64,000 nucleotides of DNA from Terriglobia bacterium (GCA_020073615.1 JAIQEX010000001.1:1-64000); one strand, 5' to 3'; positions 40,201 to 46,875 are shown, counted from the stretch's first letter. The notes: generated by a model not told the origin, from the letters alone. Numbers and translations: made by a program.

Positions 40201-40396
40201 GCGCGTCCATTGGCTGTTGATCGCGGAAGCCTATAACGTGGCCAACCGCTACGAAATCACCAGCATCAACACCACGCAATACAGCTTCAGCGGTCTGAAC
40301 CTGTTCCCGCAGACCAGTTTCCAATCGCGAAGCGGATCGGGCACCAACCTCTTCGGTGCGCGGCAGATTCAGTTGGGAACACGCATCGCGTTCTGA
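37283..40396 (+). CDS. Oar-like TonB-type outer-membrane receptor 4
   Basis: This 1037-residue protein has a longer N-terminal signal region (hydrophobic core about 15-33, cleavage near SLFGQ). The regulatory Ig-like domain follows (ATIGGLVTDPSGAVIPGADV), then the plug (LKDMSNLPMSGRRWDSFALS, FRGMSGLYNNNMIDGMDNNQ), SIDAIQEFQVGNSAFSAQYG and the barrel ending LGTRIAF. It follows the family plan of receptors 1 and 2 but with its own plug sequence. AAAGAGGGG lies before the ATG. A strong terminator follows at 40418. Confidence 0.88.
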   Translation: MNRLSRFAFRRHWSHVLLLAILLVLAAGPSLFGQAASGTATIGGLVTDPSGAVIPGADVVVRNVDTNVARELKSNDAGQYEAASLQPGNYEVKGSKSGFGTLTRKGITVAVGQRAMVDLALNVTVTTENITVEANVAVVETDKTDVSTVVNLKDMSNLPMSGRRWDSFALSTPGTSNDGGFGLLSFRGMSGLYNNNMIDGMDNNQAFFSEAKGRTRLNFAYSIDAIQEFQVGNSAFSAQYGRAAGGVVNAVTKSGTNAIHGTGFYLIRDDSLNAANPFSANQLVAVGLPGKPQDRRQQFGASVGGPLKKDKVFYFLNYEQQKRNFPMAVVPGAASFFNSACTAPGCGQVVSFFQSLVETQPRQGNEAVGLGKVDYNLNSRNTLTGSVNILRWDSPNGIQTAPSTSVHSSMNGSDDVSDETVIGKWNAIFTPTFLSELRFQYSRDFEFELANAPGPSVSTTNGINFGMPNFLPRAAFPDEKRIQISQNLSGLKGHHSLKFGWDASRVDDLQINLFSGGGVYSYSTLNNFALDCGNAALPVPLGNCAAAPSTTPGFTGVVGKHYTNFTQAFDSLGAAGSTDFQTWDFAGYVEDSWRPITNLTINLGLRYELQTMPTLHGSPLESRTNQLKTDRNNFGPRVGLSWDPGKNQKTVIRVGGGIYYGRTQNSTIANLITNNGVRFVSFTLTPTSAGAPLFSNTLSGPPGGAGSKPDIVFADPNFVSPITYQGEFSIEREIAHNTTLSAIYMVNRGQRMPVYLDTNLPLPGSATFTICGTALNGTASSCSNPAGTIAVPFFSGARPNPNFGFMTDVSSVVNTWYNGLVIQAKHRFSHGFQMDAGFTWSKAQDDDQNSQTFTTNESASNPFNLKGDYSLSDFDQRKRFTFSGVWELPTHNIQSAGLKRIVDGFQISGILTLADGRPYSGGISGSPSPGGVTSGVLGVGGSARFPGVGRNTFVGPGANSVDLRLSRDIKLSERVHWLLIAEAYNVANRYEITSINTTQYSFSGLNLFPQTSFQSRSGSGTNLFGARQIQLGTRIAF

Positions 40397-40417
40397 TGAG
40401 GGTTATGTAGGCTTAAG

Positions 40418-40450
40418 ACAGGCGCTCCTTGCGGGGCGCCTGTTTTTTTT
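40418..40450 (+). terminator. Intrinsic terminator of receptor gene 4
   Basis: Arms ACAGGCGC (40418-40425) and GCGCCTGT (40436-40443) are followed by a run of eight T. The stem is nearly the same as that after receptor gene 2, so the terminators appear to have been copied with the genes. Confidence 0.9.
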
Positions 40451-40459
40451 GCTTTGATC

Positions 40460-40876
40460 TCAGTGACCGGCCGTGGCCACGCGATATCGCCGCCGGAATC
40501 GCGACAGGTACGGCGCTCCCGCCGGCGCCGGTTCCGGAAGGCACTCGGCGTGAATCGCATCCAGCATACCGGCGGCCTGCGCGCTGGCCGGGTCGAATCC
40601 ATACGCCTCCAGCGCGCGGCGAACCTCCTCCAGCCGTCCCGCATAGGCGGGAAACTCCACCAGCGTGGTGGCCACTTCCTCGCGCCGGTCGGCGTACTGG
40701 TACACCATGACGGCATCGTGATAGACCTGCGGGTTGACGGGAAAACTCGTTTGCGACAGCGTCTCCAGCAGCGACTCCAGGTCGCGCGGGTCCACGTCGA
40801 TCGAGATGGAAATCAGGTCGCCTTCGCTGCCGGACAGCGAAGAAACGGCCGGTACGGTTTTAGGACAGACAGTCAT
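40460..40876 (-). CDS. Hypothetical protein behind a structured leader
   Basis: This is a 138-residue soluble protein that I do not recognise. It begins MTVCPKTVPAVSSLSGSEGD and has an acidic alternation of strand and helix (LISISIDVDPRDLESLLETL, VYHDAVMVYQYADRREEV, LEEVRRALEAYGFD) before a basic tail (YLSRFRRRYRV). No signal peptide, membrane segment or metal motif is seen. The start at 40876 has GGAGGG just upstream; a frame from 40918 would run into the terminator hairpin. The gene lies 41 nt after an intrinsic terminator that ends a structured leader (40917-41039), so expression may be controlled by attenuation. It is convergent with receptor gene 4. Confidence 0.65.
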   Translation of the reverse strand: MTVCPKTVPAVSSLSGSEGDLISISIDVDPRDLESLLETLSQTSFPVNPQVYHDAVMVYQYADRREEVATTLVEFPAYAGRLEEVRRALEAYGFDPASAQAAGMLDAIHAECLPEPAPAGAPYLSRFRRRYRVATAGH

Positions 40877-40916
40877 CCAACCCTCCAGCACCGGGCGATG
40901 CCGGGCCACTCGCAAC

Positions 40917-40945
40917 AAAAAACCCTGGAGCCAGAGGCGCCAGGG
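40917..40945 (-). terminator. Intrinsic terminator within the leader
   Basis: A nine-base-pair stem with one mismatch (40923-40945) is followed on the minus strand by six U (40922-40917), located 41 nt before the start codon at 40876. Such a terminator in front of a gene, rather than behind one, points to attenuation. Confidence 0.75.
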
Positions 40946-41039
40946 TCGAAATGTTCTCGAACAGACCGACTCGCCTTTAGCACTTTTTTTCGTGGTTGCA
41001 ATTAGCCAGGCTCACATGAGCCTTAAATCAATCCACGTA
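40917..41039 (-). ncRNA. Candidate structured leader RNA with terminator
   Basis: Reading the minus strand from the predicted start near 41039: a basal stem CGTGG/CCACG encloses a 7-bp dyad AGGCTCA...TGAGCCT (41008-41023). An A-rich linker and GTGCTAAAGGCGAGTC follow, then a hairpin GGTC-TGTTC-GA-GAACA-TTTC-GACC. Last comes the terminator stem CCCTGG-C-GCC, loop TCT, GGC-T-CCAGGG (40923-40945) with six U. The order of promoter, folded domain, intrinsic terminator and gene is that of a riboswitch or attenuator. I cannot match it to a known class. It could also be a short sRNA with the gene reached by readthrough. Confidence 0.55.
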
Positions 41040-41045
41040 TATCTA

Positions 41046-41075
41046 AGAATACCACCCCTGCCCTGGGCGAAGCAA
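41046..41075 (-). promoter_or_regulatory. Promoter of the structured leader
   Basis: On the minus strand, TTGCTT (41075-41070), an 18-bp spacer and TATTCT (41051-41046) preceded by TGG form an extended -10 promoter. A start about 7 nt downstream puts the basal stem of the leader RNA right at its 5' end. Confidence 0.55.
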
Positions 41076-41158
41076 TAGTTTTTGTATTCCGCAAAACTGC
41101 GCCGTGCATTGCCATACGCCGCTCCACAATGCTAGGCTGCAAGCATCTGGAGGAGATG

Positions 41159-41707
41159 ATGAAGCTGTCTTTTGCATTGGCCGGTGCGCTGTTGGCGGCC
41201 AACCTTTTCGCCCAAAACGTGCAGCCGCCGCATACCAGCCTGAAGGTCGGCGACATGGCGCCCGATTTCACCCTGCCCGCCACCACCCCGCAGCGGGCCA
41301 ACGTCAAACTCTCGGACTTCCGCGGCAAATCCAACGTCGTCCTGGCCTTCTTTACCGCGGCCTTCACCGGTGGTTGAACGCAGGAAGTTAAAGCCTACCA
41401 GGCTGGTATGGCAAAATTTGAAGCTTCCGACACCAAAGTTTTTGGCATTAGTACGGACACTGTCTTTTCGCAGAGAGAATTCGCCGCCAAGAACAACATC
41501 ACCTTCCCCATGCTGAGCGATTTCGCGAAGCGCCAGGTTTCCACCGATTACGGCGTGTTGATGCCCGAATACGGCCTGGACAATCGCGCCACCTTCGTGA
41601 TCGACAAGGAGGGCAAGATCGCTTTCATCGAGGAGGGCAACAAGGCCATCGATCCGGCCGGCGCCGATGAGGCGTGCAGCCGCCTGGCGCATAAAGAGGC
41701 GAAGTAG
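41159..41707 (+). CDS. Exported peroxiredoxin, probable selenoprotein (Sec73)
   Basis: This AhpC/TSA-fold peroxidase has 182 residues if the in-frame TGA at 41375-41377 is read as selenocysteine. A signal peptide covers about 1-19 (NLFAQ). [11 protein letters not shown] and [17 protein letters not shown] lead to TAAFTGG-Sec-TQEV, where family members have TGGCT with the peroxidatic Cys; the usual Pro seven residues before it is Thr here. The frame continues with [25 protein letters not shown] and [12 protein letters not shown], all normal for a peroxiredoxin. GGAGG lies before ATG 41159 (an adjacent ATG at 41156 is possible). A SECIS-like hairpin follows the TGA. The alternative is a nonsense mutation or sequencing error. 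Confidence 0.85.
41393..41412 (+). promoter_or_regulatory. bSECIS-like hairpin after in-frame TGA
   Basis: GCC-TACC pairs with GGTA-GGC, with one bulged T on the 3' side (41409). The apical loop AGGCT can tighten to the triloop GGC. The loop GG (41401-41402) begins 23 nt after the TGA. A stem of 7 bp, a small loop starting with G and this spacing fit the bacterial SECIS pattern bound by SelB; in E. coli fdhF the bulged U is on the 5' side instead. Confidence 0.65.
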
Positions 41708-41735
41708 CAAAATCGAGCCGGCCGCTCGCGTGGCG

Positions 41736-42065
41736 TCACTTTCCTGGCGCCACTTCCGTCAGCTCCAGCGTCAGCAGGGCGCCGCATTTCCCGCACACCA
41801 GAGAGCCGTCGTCGGTCATGTAGACGGCAGTGGCGTCGCACTGGGCGCAGGCCGCGGTCGGATCGGCGGCCTCCGGCGGCGGATCGGGCGGCACAATTCC
41901 CGAGAGCGCGCCGCCCGCCCGCGCGGTCACCGGCTCGAAGGTGGTTCCGCAATTGGCGCAGACGTGGTTGAAACAGCAGTTCGGCGTGCAGCTATAGAAC
42001 ACCTCGCCCGAACCGCACACCGGACAGGCAATGGCGAGCTTGCGGGTCTTCACCGGGCCGGGCAT
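41736..42065 (-). CDS. Multi-zinc-ribbon protein
   Basis: This 109-residue soluble protein carries four CxxC knuckles: ACPVCGSG (about 14-17), HVCANCGTTFEP (about 36-39), CAQCDAT and LVCGKCGALL, plus a CTPNCC cluster. They would form two zinc ribbons. A Pro/Ala-rich linker separates the halves. No enzymatic domain is present, so it may be a metal-dependent protein-binding or nucleic-acid-binding module. It is 9 bp downstream of the parvulin gene in the same direction and probably co-transcribed. The precise function is unknown. Confidence 0.75.
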   Translation of the reverse strand: MPGPVKTRKLAIACPVCGSGEVFYSCTPNCCFNHVCANCGTTFEPVTARAGGALSGIVPPDPPPEAADPTAACAQCDATAVYMTDDGSLVCGKCGALLTLELTEVAPGK

Positions 42066-42074
42066 CTTCGGCCG

Positions 42075-43007
42075 CTACTGTTTGGCCATGCCGAAAAACT
42101 CCGGATCGAGCACCGCCGGGGTCTTCTTCTGCAACTCCTCGATGGCCTTCTGTAACTGCGCGGGCTTCACGCGGCTCTCGATGTCCGGCCGCAGCTCCTC
42201 GAAGCTCTTGACCGCCTCCACCTTGATGATGTGGTAGCCGAACTGCGATTTCACCGGTTGGCTCAGCTCGCCCGGCTTCATCGTGAAGGCCGCCTCCTCG
42301 AAGGAGGGCACCATCTGGCCGCGGTGAAAGAAGCCCAGATCGCCGCCCTTGGCCCCGGAGCCGGCGTCATCGGATTCCTGGGTAGCCAGCGCCGCAAAAT
42401 CGGCGCCGCCTTCGAGCTTCTTCCTGAGCTCCTGCGCTTTGGCCAGCGCCTCGGCGTCGCTCAGCTCCTTCTGCCCCGGCTTGACCGGCACCGGCGAGCC
42501 CTGCATGCGGATCAGGATGTGCCGGGCATGCACCTGCTCCAGTTCCTTCTTGTGGTCGTCGTAGTATTTGCGCACCTCGGCGTCGTCGAGCTTGAGGTCC
42601 TTCTGCATCGATTCCGCGGTCATGCCCGCCAGGGTATTGGCGTCGGTGAACATGGTGCGGATCTTGTACTCGGAGCTCTCATTCAGCTTGCGGTGCTGGC
42701 CTTCCTGGGCCAACACAAAAACCCGGGCCAGGCTGTCGGCTACCTCCTTGCGGCGGGCCGGATTCTGGTACTGCTGCGGGAGGGACGCCACGATCTGGTT
42801 GAACTGCGCGGCAGTGATCTTGACGTCGCCGGCCGCGATCACCACGCGGTCGGGAGGAACCTGGGGCGCCGCCTTGGGCGGAGCGTTTTCCACCGATAGC
42901 CTGACCTCCGGCATGGGCGGCGTTTGCGGAGGCTTTGCCGGAGGAGGGGTCTGCGCCAGCAGGCAAACCGCTGGACAAAGTAATAGTATATTGCGGAACA
43001 ACGTCAT
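42075..43007 (-). CDS. Periplasmic parvulin-type peptidyl-prolyl isomerase
   Basis: This 310-residue folding factor of the SurA/PrsA group has a signal peptide at about 1-19 (VCLLAQ), a Pro-rich linker and an N-terminal chaperone helix region (VKITAAQFNQIVASLPQQYQ). The rotamase domain is at about 160-270 (VHARHILIRMQG, ATQESDDAGSGAKGGDLGFF, FGYHIIKVE). It would assist folding of outer-membrane proteins, of which this neighbourhood encodes several very large ones. The downstream zinc-ribbon gene follows after 9 bp. Confidence 0.9.
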   Translation of the reverse strand: MTLFRNILLLCPAVCLLAQTPPPAKPPQTPPMPEVRLSVENAPPKAAPQVPPDRVVIAAGDVKITAAQFNQIVASLPQQYQNPARRKEVADSLARVFVLAQEGQHRKLNESSEYKIRTMFTDANTLAGMTAESMQKDLKLDDAEVRKYYDDHKKELEQVHARHILIRMQGSPVPVKPGQKELSDAEALAKAQELRKKLEGGADFAALATQESDDAGSGAKGGDLGFFHRGQMVPSFEEAAFTMKPGELSQPVKSQFGYHIIKVEAVKSFEELRPDIESRVKPAQLQKAIEELQKKTPAVLDPEFFGMAKQ

Positions 43008-43062
43008 TTTTCTATGATAACCGGTCGCAGGAGAACGGTGGCGATGCCCGCTACCGCAACCG

Positions 43063-43383
43063 TTAATGCGCCGGTTCGATGACCGCCGACATGGACCCTT
43101 TGGAGCGCGGAAGCCGCCAATCCGGGCCGTACGAGTGAATCTGATCGCGGGCGAATTCCGCCGCCGCCAGCTCGCAGGTGATCAGCACCGTGCGCCCGCA
43201 GCGGTCCACCTCTTCGGCGTGCCCGTAAGCCTGGTCCAGCGTGAAAATGAAAATCTTCTGGAGCATTTCGATCACGTAATCGTAGGTGTGGTCGTTGTCG
43301 TCCAGCAACACCACGCGATAGAGCGGCACCAACTGGTCCCGCTCCACGACTTCCGCGTCGGGAGAAACCGAGGGCTTCGGCAT
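43063..43383 (-). CDS. clpS: ClpS adaptor protein
   Basis: This 106-residue adaptor delivers N-degron substrates to ClpAP. The core YRVVLLDDNDHTYDYVIEML (about 23-42) holds the conserved DDN/H motif that binds the N-terminal residue, although TYDY replaces the usual TTFE or TMEF. A second conserved block reads GRTVLITCELAAAEFARDQI. The start MPKPSVSPDAEVVER (43383) is chosen; much longer upstream frames oppose the cysteine desulfurase gene and are spurious. No clpA is adjacent. The C-terminal tail is longer than in E. coli ClpS. Confidence 0.85.
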   Translation of the reverse strand: MPKPSVSPDAEVVERDQLVPLYRVVLLDDNDHTYDYVIEMLQKIFIFTLDQAYGHAEEVDRCGRTVLITCELAAAEFARDQIHSYGPDWRLPRSKGSMSAVIEPAH

Positions 43384-43485
43384 GCGCTCCGGCTGCGGCC
43401 GGCATGACCAGTATCCGCTATTCGACGCCCGCCCGACAACCGCGGGCTGCGGCACAATGGAAGTGCCGGGACATCGCGGCCGCCC

Positions 43486-44643
43486 ATGCACCAGCCGGTC
43501 TATCTGGACTATCACGCCACCACGCCGCTCGATCCGCGCGTGCTGGAGGCCATGCTGCCCTTCTTCGGTCCCCGGTTCGGCAACGCCGCCAGCCGCAGCC
43601 ACCGCTACGGCTGGGAGGCGGAGAAGGCGGTGGAGCTGGCGCGCCGGCGGGTGGCGGAGCTGGCCGGCGCGGCGGCCCGCGAGATCGTCTTCACCAGCGG
43701 CGCCACCGAATCCGATAACCTCGCGCTCAAAGGCGCCATGGAGGCGTACCGCTCCCAGGGGAACCACATCGTGACCATGGCCACCGAGCACAAAGCCGTG
43801 CTCGATACCGTGCGGCGTCTCGAACGGCTGGGCGCGCGCGCCACCGTGCTGCCGCCCGAGCGCGACGGCCTGCTCGATCTCGACCGCCTGCGCGGCGCCA
43901 TCGAGCCGGATACGGTTCTGGTGAGCGTGATGTACGCCAACAACGAGATCGGCGTGATCCAGCCGGTGCGCGAAATCGGCGCTATTTGCCGCGAGAAGGG
44001 CGTGCTGTTCCACTGCGACGCGGCCCAGGCCCTGGGCAAGGTGCCCATCGACGTGGCGGCCTGCCAGGCGGACCTGATGTCCTTCAGCGCGCACAAGCTG
44101 TACGGCCCCAAGGGTGTGGGCGCGCTCTACGTCGGGCGCCGTCCGCCGGTGCGCCTGGCGCCGCAGATCGATGGCGGAGGCCACGAGTGGGGAATGCGCT
44201 CCGGCACGCTGAACGTGCCCGCTATCGTGGGCTTCGGGGAGGCATGCGCGCTCGCGGCGCGCGAGATGGACGTTGAAGCCGCGCGCGTGAGCGGACTGCG
44301 CGACCGCCTCCAGGCGCGGCTCCAGGCCGAGCTTCCCGAGGTGTACGTCAACGGCGCCCTGGAGCACCGCCTGCCCGGCAATCTGAACATGAGCTTCCGC
44401 GGGGTGGATGGCGAAGCGCTGCTCCTGAGCCTGCCCGATGTGGCGCTATCCACCGGCTCGGCCTGCACCTCGGCTACCGTGGAGCCCAGCTTCGTGCTCG
44501 CCGCGCTCGGCGTGAGCCGCGAGCTGGCGCACTCCTCGCTGCGCTTCGGCCTGGGCCGTTTCACCACGGAGGAGGAGGTGGATTACGCGGCCGGGCGCGT
44601 CATCGAAGCGGTGCGCAAGCTGCGGGAGCTGGCGCCGGTTTGA
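43486..44643 (+). CDS. Cysteine desulfurase (NifS/IscS class V aminotransferase)
   Basis: This 385-residue PLP enzyme removes sulfur from cysteine to give a protein persulfide for Fe-S cluster, thiolation or selenium-related pathways. The PLP lysine is in [12 protein letters not shown] (about K204) and the catalytic Cys is in STGSACTSA (about C327) on a flexible loop of IscS/NifS group I length. YLDYHATTP and [11 protein letters not shown] mark the N-terminus. It is divergent from clpS; no iscU or sufU is adjacent. In a selenoprotein-making cell it could also supply selenium, but that is inference. Confidence 0.9.
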   Translation: MHQPVYLDYHATTPLDPRVLEAMLPFFGPRFGNAASRSHRYGWEAEKAVELARRRVAELAGAAAREIVFTSGATESDNLALKGAMEAYRSQGNHIVTMATEHKAVLDTVRRLERLGARATVLPPERDGLLDLDRLRGAIEPDTVLVSVMYANNEIGVIQPVREIGAICREKGVLFHCDAAQALGKVPIDVAACQADLMSFSAHKLYGPKGVGALYVGRRPPVRLAPQIDGGGHEWGMRSGTLNVPAIVGFGEACALAAREMDVEAARVSGLRDRLQARLQAELPEVYVNGALEHRLPGNLNMSFRGVDGEALLLSLPDVALSTGSACTSATVEPSFVLAALGVSRELAHSSLRFGLGRFTTEEEVDYAAGRVIEAVRKLRELAPV

Positions 44644-44657
44644 TCGTGCCCTGCGCG

Positions 44658-44666
44658 TGTTATAAT
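44658..44666 (+). promoter_or_regulatory. Extended -10 promoter of rpmI
   Basis: TGTTATAAT, a perfect extended -10, lies just after the cysteine desulfurase stop and 46 bp before rpmI. A weak -35 (TTGATC at 44640-44645) has a short 15-bp spacer. Confidence 0.6.
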
Positions 44667-44706
44667 TTTTGAGTCTTTCCTGTTCGCAAAGATCCAGGGA
44701 ATAACT

Positions 44707-44901
44707 ATGCCGAAGCTCAAGACCCACAAAGGTGCGTCTAAGCGGTTCAAGAAAACGGGCACGGGCAAAGTGGTTCGCAATCACGCCTTTGGCCGCCATA
44801 TCCTGACCTCGAAGCCGCACAAGCGCAAGAAGAAACTGCACCAGAGCGTGGTGGCCGATCCATCCAATCAGCCCGCTCTGAAGCGCATGCTCCCCTACTG
44901 A
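44707..44901 (+). CDS. rpmI: 50S ribosomal protein L35
   Basis: This 64-residue basic ribosomal protein starts [20 protein letters not shown] and ends LKRMLPY, as L35 proteins do. It is followed 81 bp later by rplT. The usual upstream partner infC (IF-3) is not here; the gene has its own promoter behind a cysteine desulfurase gene. Confidence 0.97.
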   Translation: MPKLKTHKGASKRFKKTGTGKVVRNHAFGRHILTSKPHKRKKKLHQSVVADPSNQPALKRMLPY

Positions 44902-44982
44902 GGGTGAGCGGATTGCGCGGACGGAGCGCGTGGCACGTGCCCGAGCCGCCGATCGAAGATAGCCATTGAAAGGAGATCAAAC

Positions 44983-45345
44983 GTGCCCAGAGTCAAACGA
45001 GGTACCCACCGCCGGGCCTCCCGCAAGAAGACGCTTCACCAGGCATCCGGCTACTTCCTCACTAAGAGCAAACTCTACCGTTCCGCCCAGGAGGCGGTGG
45101 AGCGCGCCCTCAAGTTCGCCTATGTCGGCCGCAAGAATAAGAAGCGCGATTTCCGCGCGCTGTGGATCGTGCGCATCAACGCGTCGTGCCGCGAGGCCGG
45201 CTTGTCCTACAGCAAGTTCCTGCACGGGTTGAAGGCCGCCGGGATGGACCTGAACCGCAAGGTCCTGGCGGATATCGCCCTGCACGACGACACCGCATTC
45301 CGCCAGTTGGTGGATAAAGCCAAAGCCGCCTTGGAGAAGGCATAG
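44983..45345 (+). CDS. rplT: 50S ribosomal protein L20
   Basis: This 120-residue large-subunit protein ([20 protein letters not shown], then [20 protein letters not shown]) has the typical length of 115-120. The start is GTG 44983 with AAAGGAG 7 bp before it. L20 is an early 23S rRNA assembly protein and in many bacteria represses its own operon by binding the leader; the GC-rich 81-bp gap after rpmI could serve that, but this is not shown. The next gene begins 8 bp after the stop. Confidence 0.97.
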   Translation: MPRVKRGTHRRASRKKTLHQASGYFLTKSKLYRSAQEAVERALKFAYVGRKNKKRDFRALWIVRINASCREAGLSYSKFLHGLKAAGMDLNRKVLADIALHDDTAFRQLVDKAKAALEKA

Positions 45346-45353
45346 ATCAAGCT

Positions 45354-45596
45354 ATGAGTCCCGTGGAACAGGAAACCGATTCCCTCAGCAGTTTGGAGGA
45401 GCGCATCCAGCGAGCCGTCCAGCTCGTGGAGAGATTGCGCCAGGAAAAAGAAGCGGCGCTCGAAGAAGCCGCGCAGGCGCGCAGCGAGGCGGCGCGTCTG
45501 TCGAGTGAGGTGAAGACGCTCCAGGCGGAGCGCAAACAGGTCCGCACCCGCATCGAGAAACTGCTGGGACAGATCGACCAGTTGAGCGGCGGTTAG
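45354..45596 (+). CDS. Small coiled-coil protein, ZapB-like
   Basis: This 80-residue protein is almost entirely one coiled coil (LEERIQRAVQLVERLRQEKE through RIEKLLGQIDQL). It lies 8 bp after rplT and 23 bp before zapA, so a role as a ZapB-type partner in Z-ring organisation is plausible from position and form. Sequence identity to ZapB cannot be claimed, because coiled coils resemble each other. Confidence 0.7.
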   Translation: MSPVEQETDSLSSLEERIQRAVQLVERLRQEKEAALEEAAQARSEAARLSSEVKTLQAERKQVRTRIEKLLGQIDQLSGG

Positions 45597-45619
45597 CCGG
45601 CCCGCTCGCGAAGGCCCGG

Positions 45620-45931
45620 ATGGAAAGCCCACCCGATAAACAGACCGTTCGCGTGACTATTCTGAGCCGGCCGTACGTGCTGCGCACCGCGGGCGATCCG
45701 CGCGAGGTGGAGGCGCTGGCGGCGAGCGTGGACGACCTCATGCTCACCATCGCCTCCAAGGCCCCCAACGCCGATTCCACGCACATTGCCGTGCTCGCCT
45801 GCTTGCACCTGGCGGACCGTCTGCAAGCGCTCGAGCGCGATCTCAACCGGCTCAAGGACCGCGTGGACCGCAAGAGCGAAGAGTTCGCCATCATGCTGGA
45901 AGGCTTGATCGCGTCGGCGGGGGATCACTGA
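45620..45931 (+). CDS. zapA: Cell division protein ZapA
   Basis: This 103-residue protein would bundle FtsZ filaments at mid-cell. The start carries the ZapA beta-strand pair (KQTVRVTILSRPYVLRTAGD) then EVEALAASVDDLMLTIASKA, a helix (THIAVLACLHLADRLQALER) and a C-terminal coiled coil. Length and order fit ZapA. The stop overlaps the ATG of the DUF1684 gene (A of TGA/ATG at 45931). Confidence 0.87.
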   Translation: MESPPDKQTVRVTILSRPYVLRTAGDPREVEALAASVDDLMLTIASKAPNADSTHIAVLACLHLADRLQALERDLNRLKDRVDRKSEEFAIMLEGLIASAGDH

Positions 45932-46752
45932 TGCCCGCACGCCTGCTGGCGATGCTGCTGGCCGGGACGGCGCTGCTGGCAGTGTCCGCGTATGAAACGG
46001 CGCTCGCCCAGTGGCGCCAGGAGCGGGAAGCGTCCTTGCGGTCCGATGGAGGCTGGCTCACCGTCGCCGGACTTTTCTGGCTGCACGATGGCGCCAACCA
46101 TTTCGGCCGGGACGCAGCCAACGATATTGCCCTCCCCGATGGACCCGCCCGAGCCGGCGTCTTCACGCTGCATGACGGCAAGGTGACGGTGGAGATGGAG
46201 GGCGGCCGGCGGGAGCTGCATTCCGATTCCGCCGACATGGCGCAAGTGGGCCGGCTCCGTCTGTACGTCATCAAACGCGGCGAACGGTACGGCATACGGC
46301 TGAAAGACCCGGACAGCGAGTATCGCCGCGATTTCCACGGCATCGAGTATTTCCTCGCCCGCGAAGAGTATCGCGTCACGGCGCGGTTCGTCGCCGAGCC
46401 GCGAAAAATTCCGATCCTCAATGTCCTGGGACAGACCGACCAGCAGGAGTGCCCCGGCTACGCCCTGTTCCGCCTGGGCGGCCGTGAGATGCGGCTCTAT
46501 CCCATCCTCGAGGAGCCCGGCGCGAAGGAGCTCTTCTTCATCTTTCGTGACCAGACCGCCGGAAAAGAGACCTACGGCGCCGGCCGGTTTCTGTACTCGG
46601 ACCTCCCGCGCGACGGCCAGGTGGTGCTCGACTTCAACAAGGCCTACAATCCTCCCTGCGCGTTCACGCCCTACGCCACCTGCCCGCTCCCGCCGCCGGA
46701 AAACCGCCTGCCGGTGAGGATCGAAGCGGGCGAGAAGAAGTACGGGCACTAG
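45931..46752 (+). CDS. DUF1684 family protein
   Basis: This 273-residue exported protein has a signal peptide at about 1-19. The family landmarks are WRQEREASLRSDGGWLTVAG, LFWLHDGANHFG, RDFHGIEYF and the C-terminal AYNPPCAFTPYATCPLPPPE then NRLPVRIEAGEK. DUF1684 proteins are frequent in Acidobacteriota and actinobacteria and have no established activity. It overlaps the zapA stop by one base, so it is at least co-transcribed with the division genes. Confidence 0.85.
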   Translation: MPARLLAMLLAGTALLAVSAYETALAQWRQEREASLRSDGGWLTVAGLFWLHDGANHFGRDAANDIALPDGPARAGVFTLHDGKVTVEMEGGRRELHSDSADMAQVGRLRLYVIKRGERYGIRLKDPDSEYRRDFHGIEYFLAREEYRVTARFVAEPRKIPILNVLGQTDQQECPGYALFRLGGREMRLYPILEEPGAKELFFIFRDQTAGKETYGAGRFLYSDLPRDGQVVLDFNKAYNPPCAFTPYATCPLPPPENRLPVRIEAGEKKYGH

Positions 46753-46875
46753 CGGGGAGTCCGGTCTCGAGGCCGCGACCACCCTGCGCAGCCGCGGCGC
46801 GTGGCGGCCGGAAACAGGCGCGGACATTGTGTGGAGCAGCCGGCTCGCGGGATGATTGGCACTGGACGGGAAACC

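Noticed and set aside
40917-41039. tRNA or tmRNA in the structured leader (TTCGA and CTCCA motifs seen)
   Set aside because: No acceptor stem or cloverleaf can be drawn, and the CCA-like end is part of a terminator stem.
41375-41377. Premature stop making the peroxiredoxin a pseudogene
   Set aside because: The frame is kept on both sides, the codon sits exactly at the catalytic Cys, and a SECIS-like hairpin follows. Selenocysteine explains all three better than random decay, though sequencing error cannot be excluded.
43384-44367. Long N-terminal extension of clpS
   Set aside because: The extension is antisense to the cysteine desulfurase. ClpS proteins are about 100 residues, and MPKPSVS gives a normal start.
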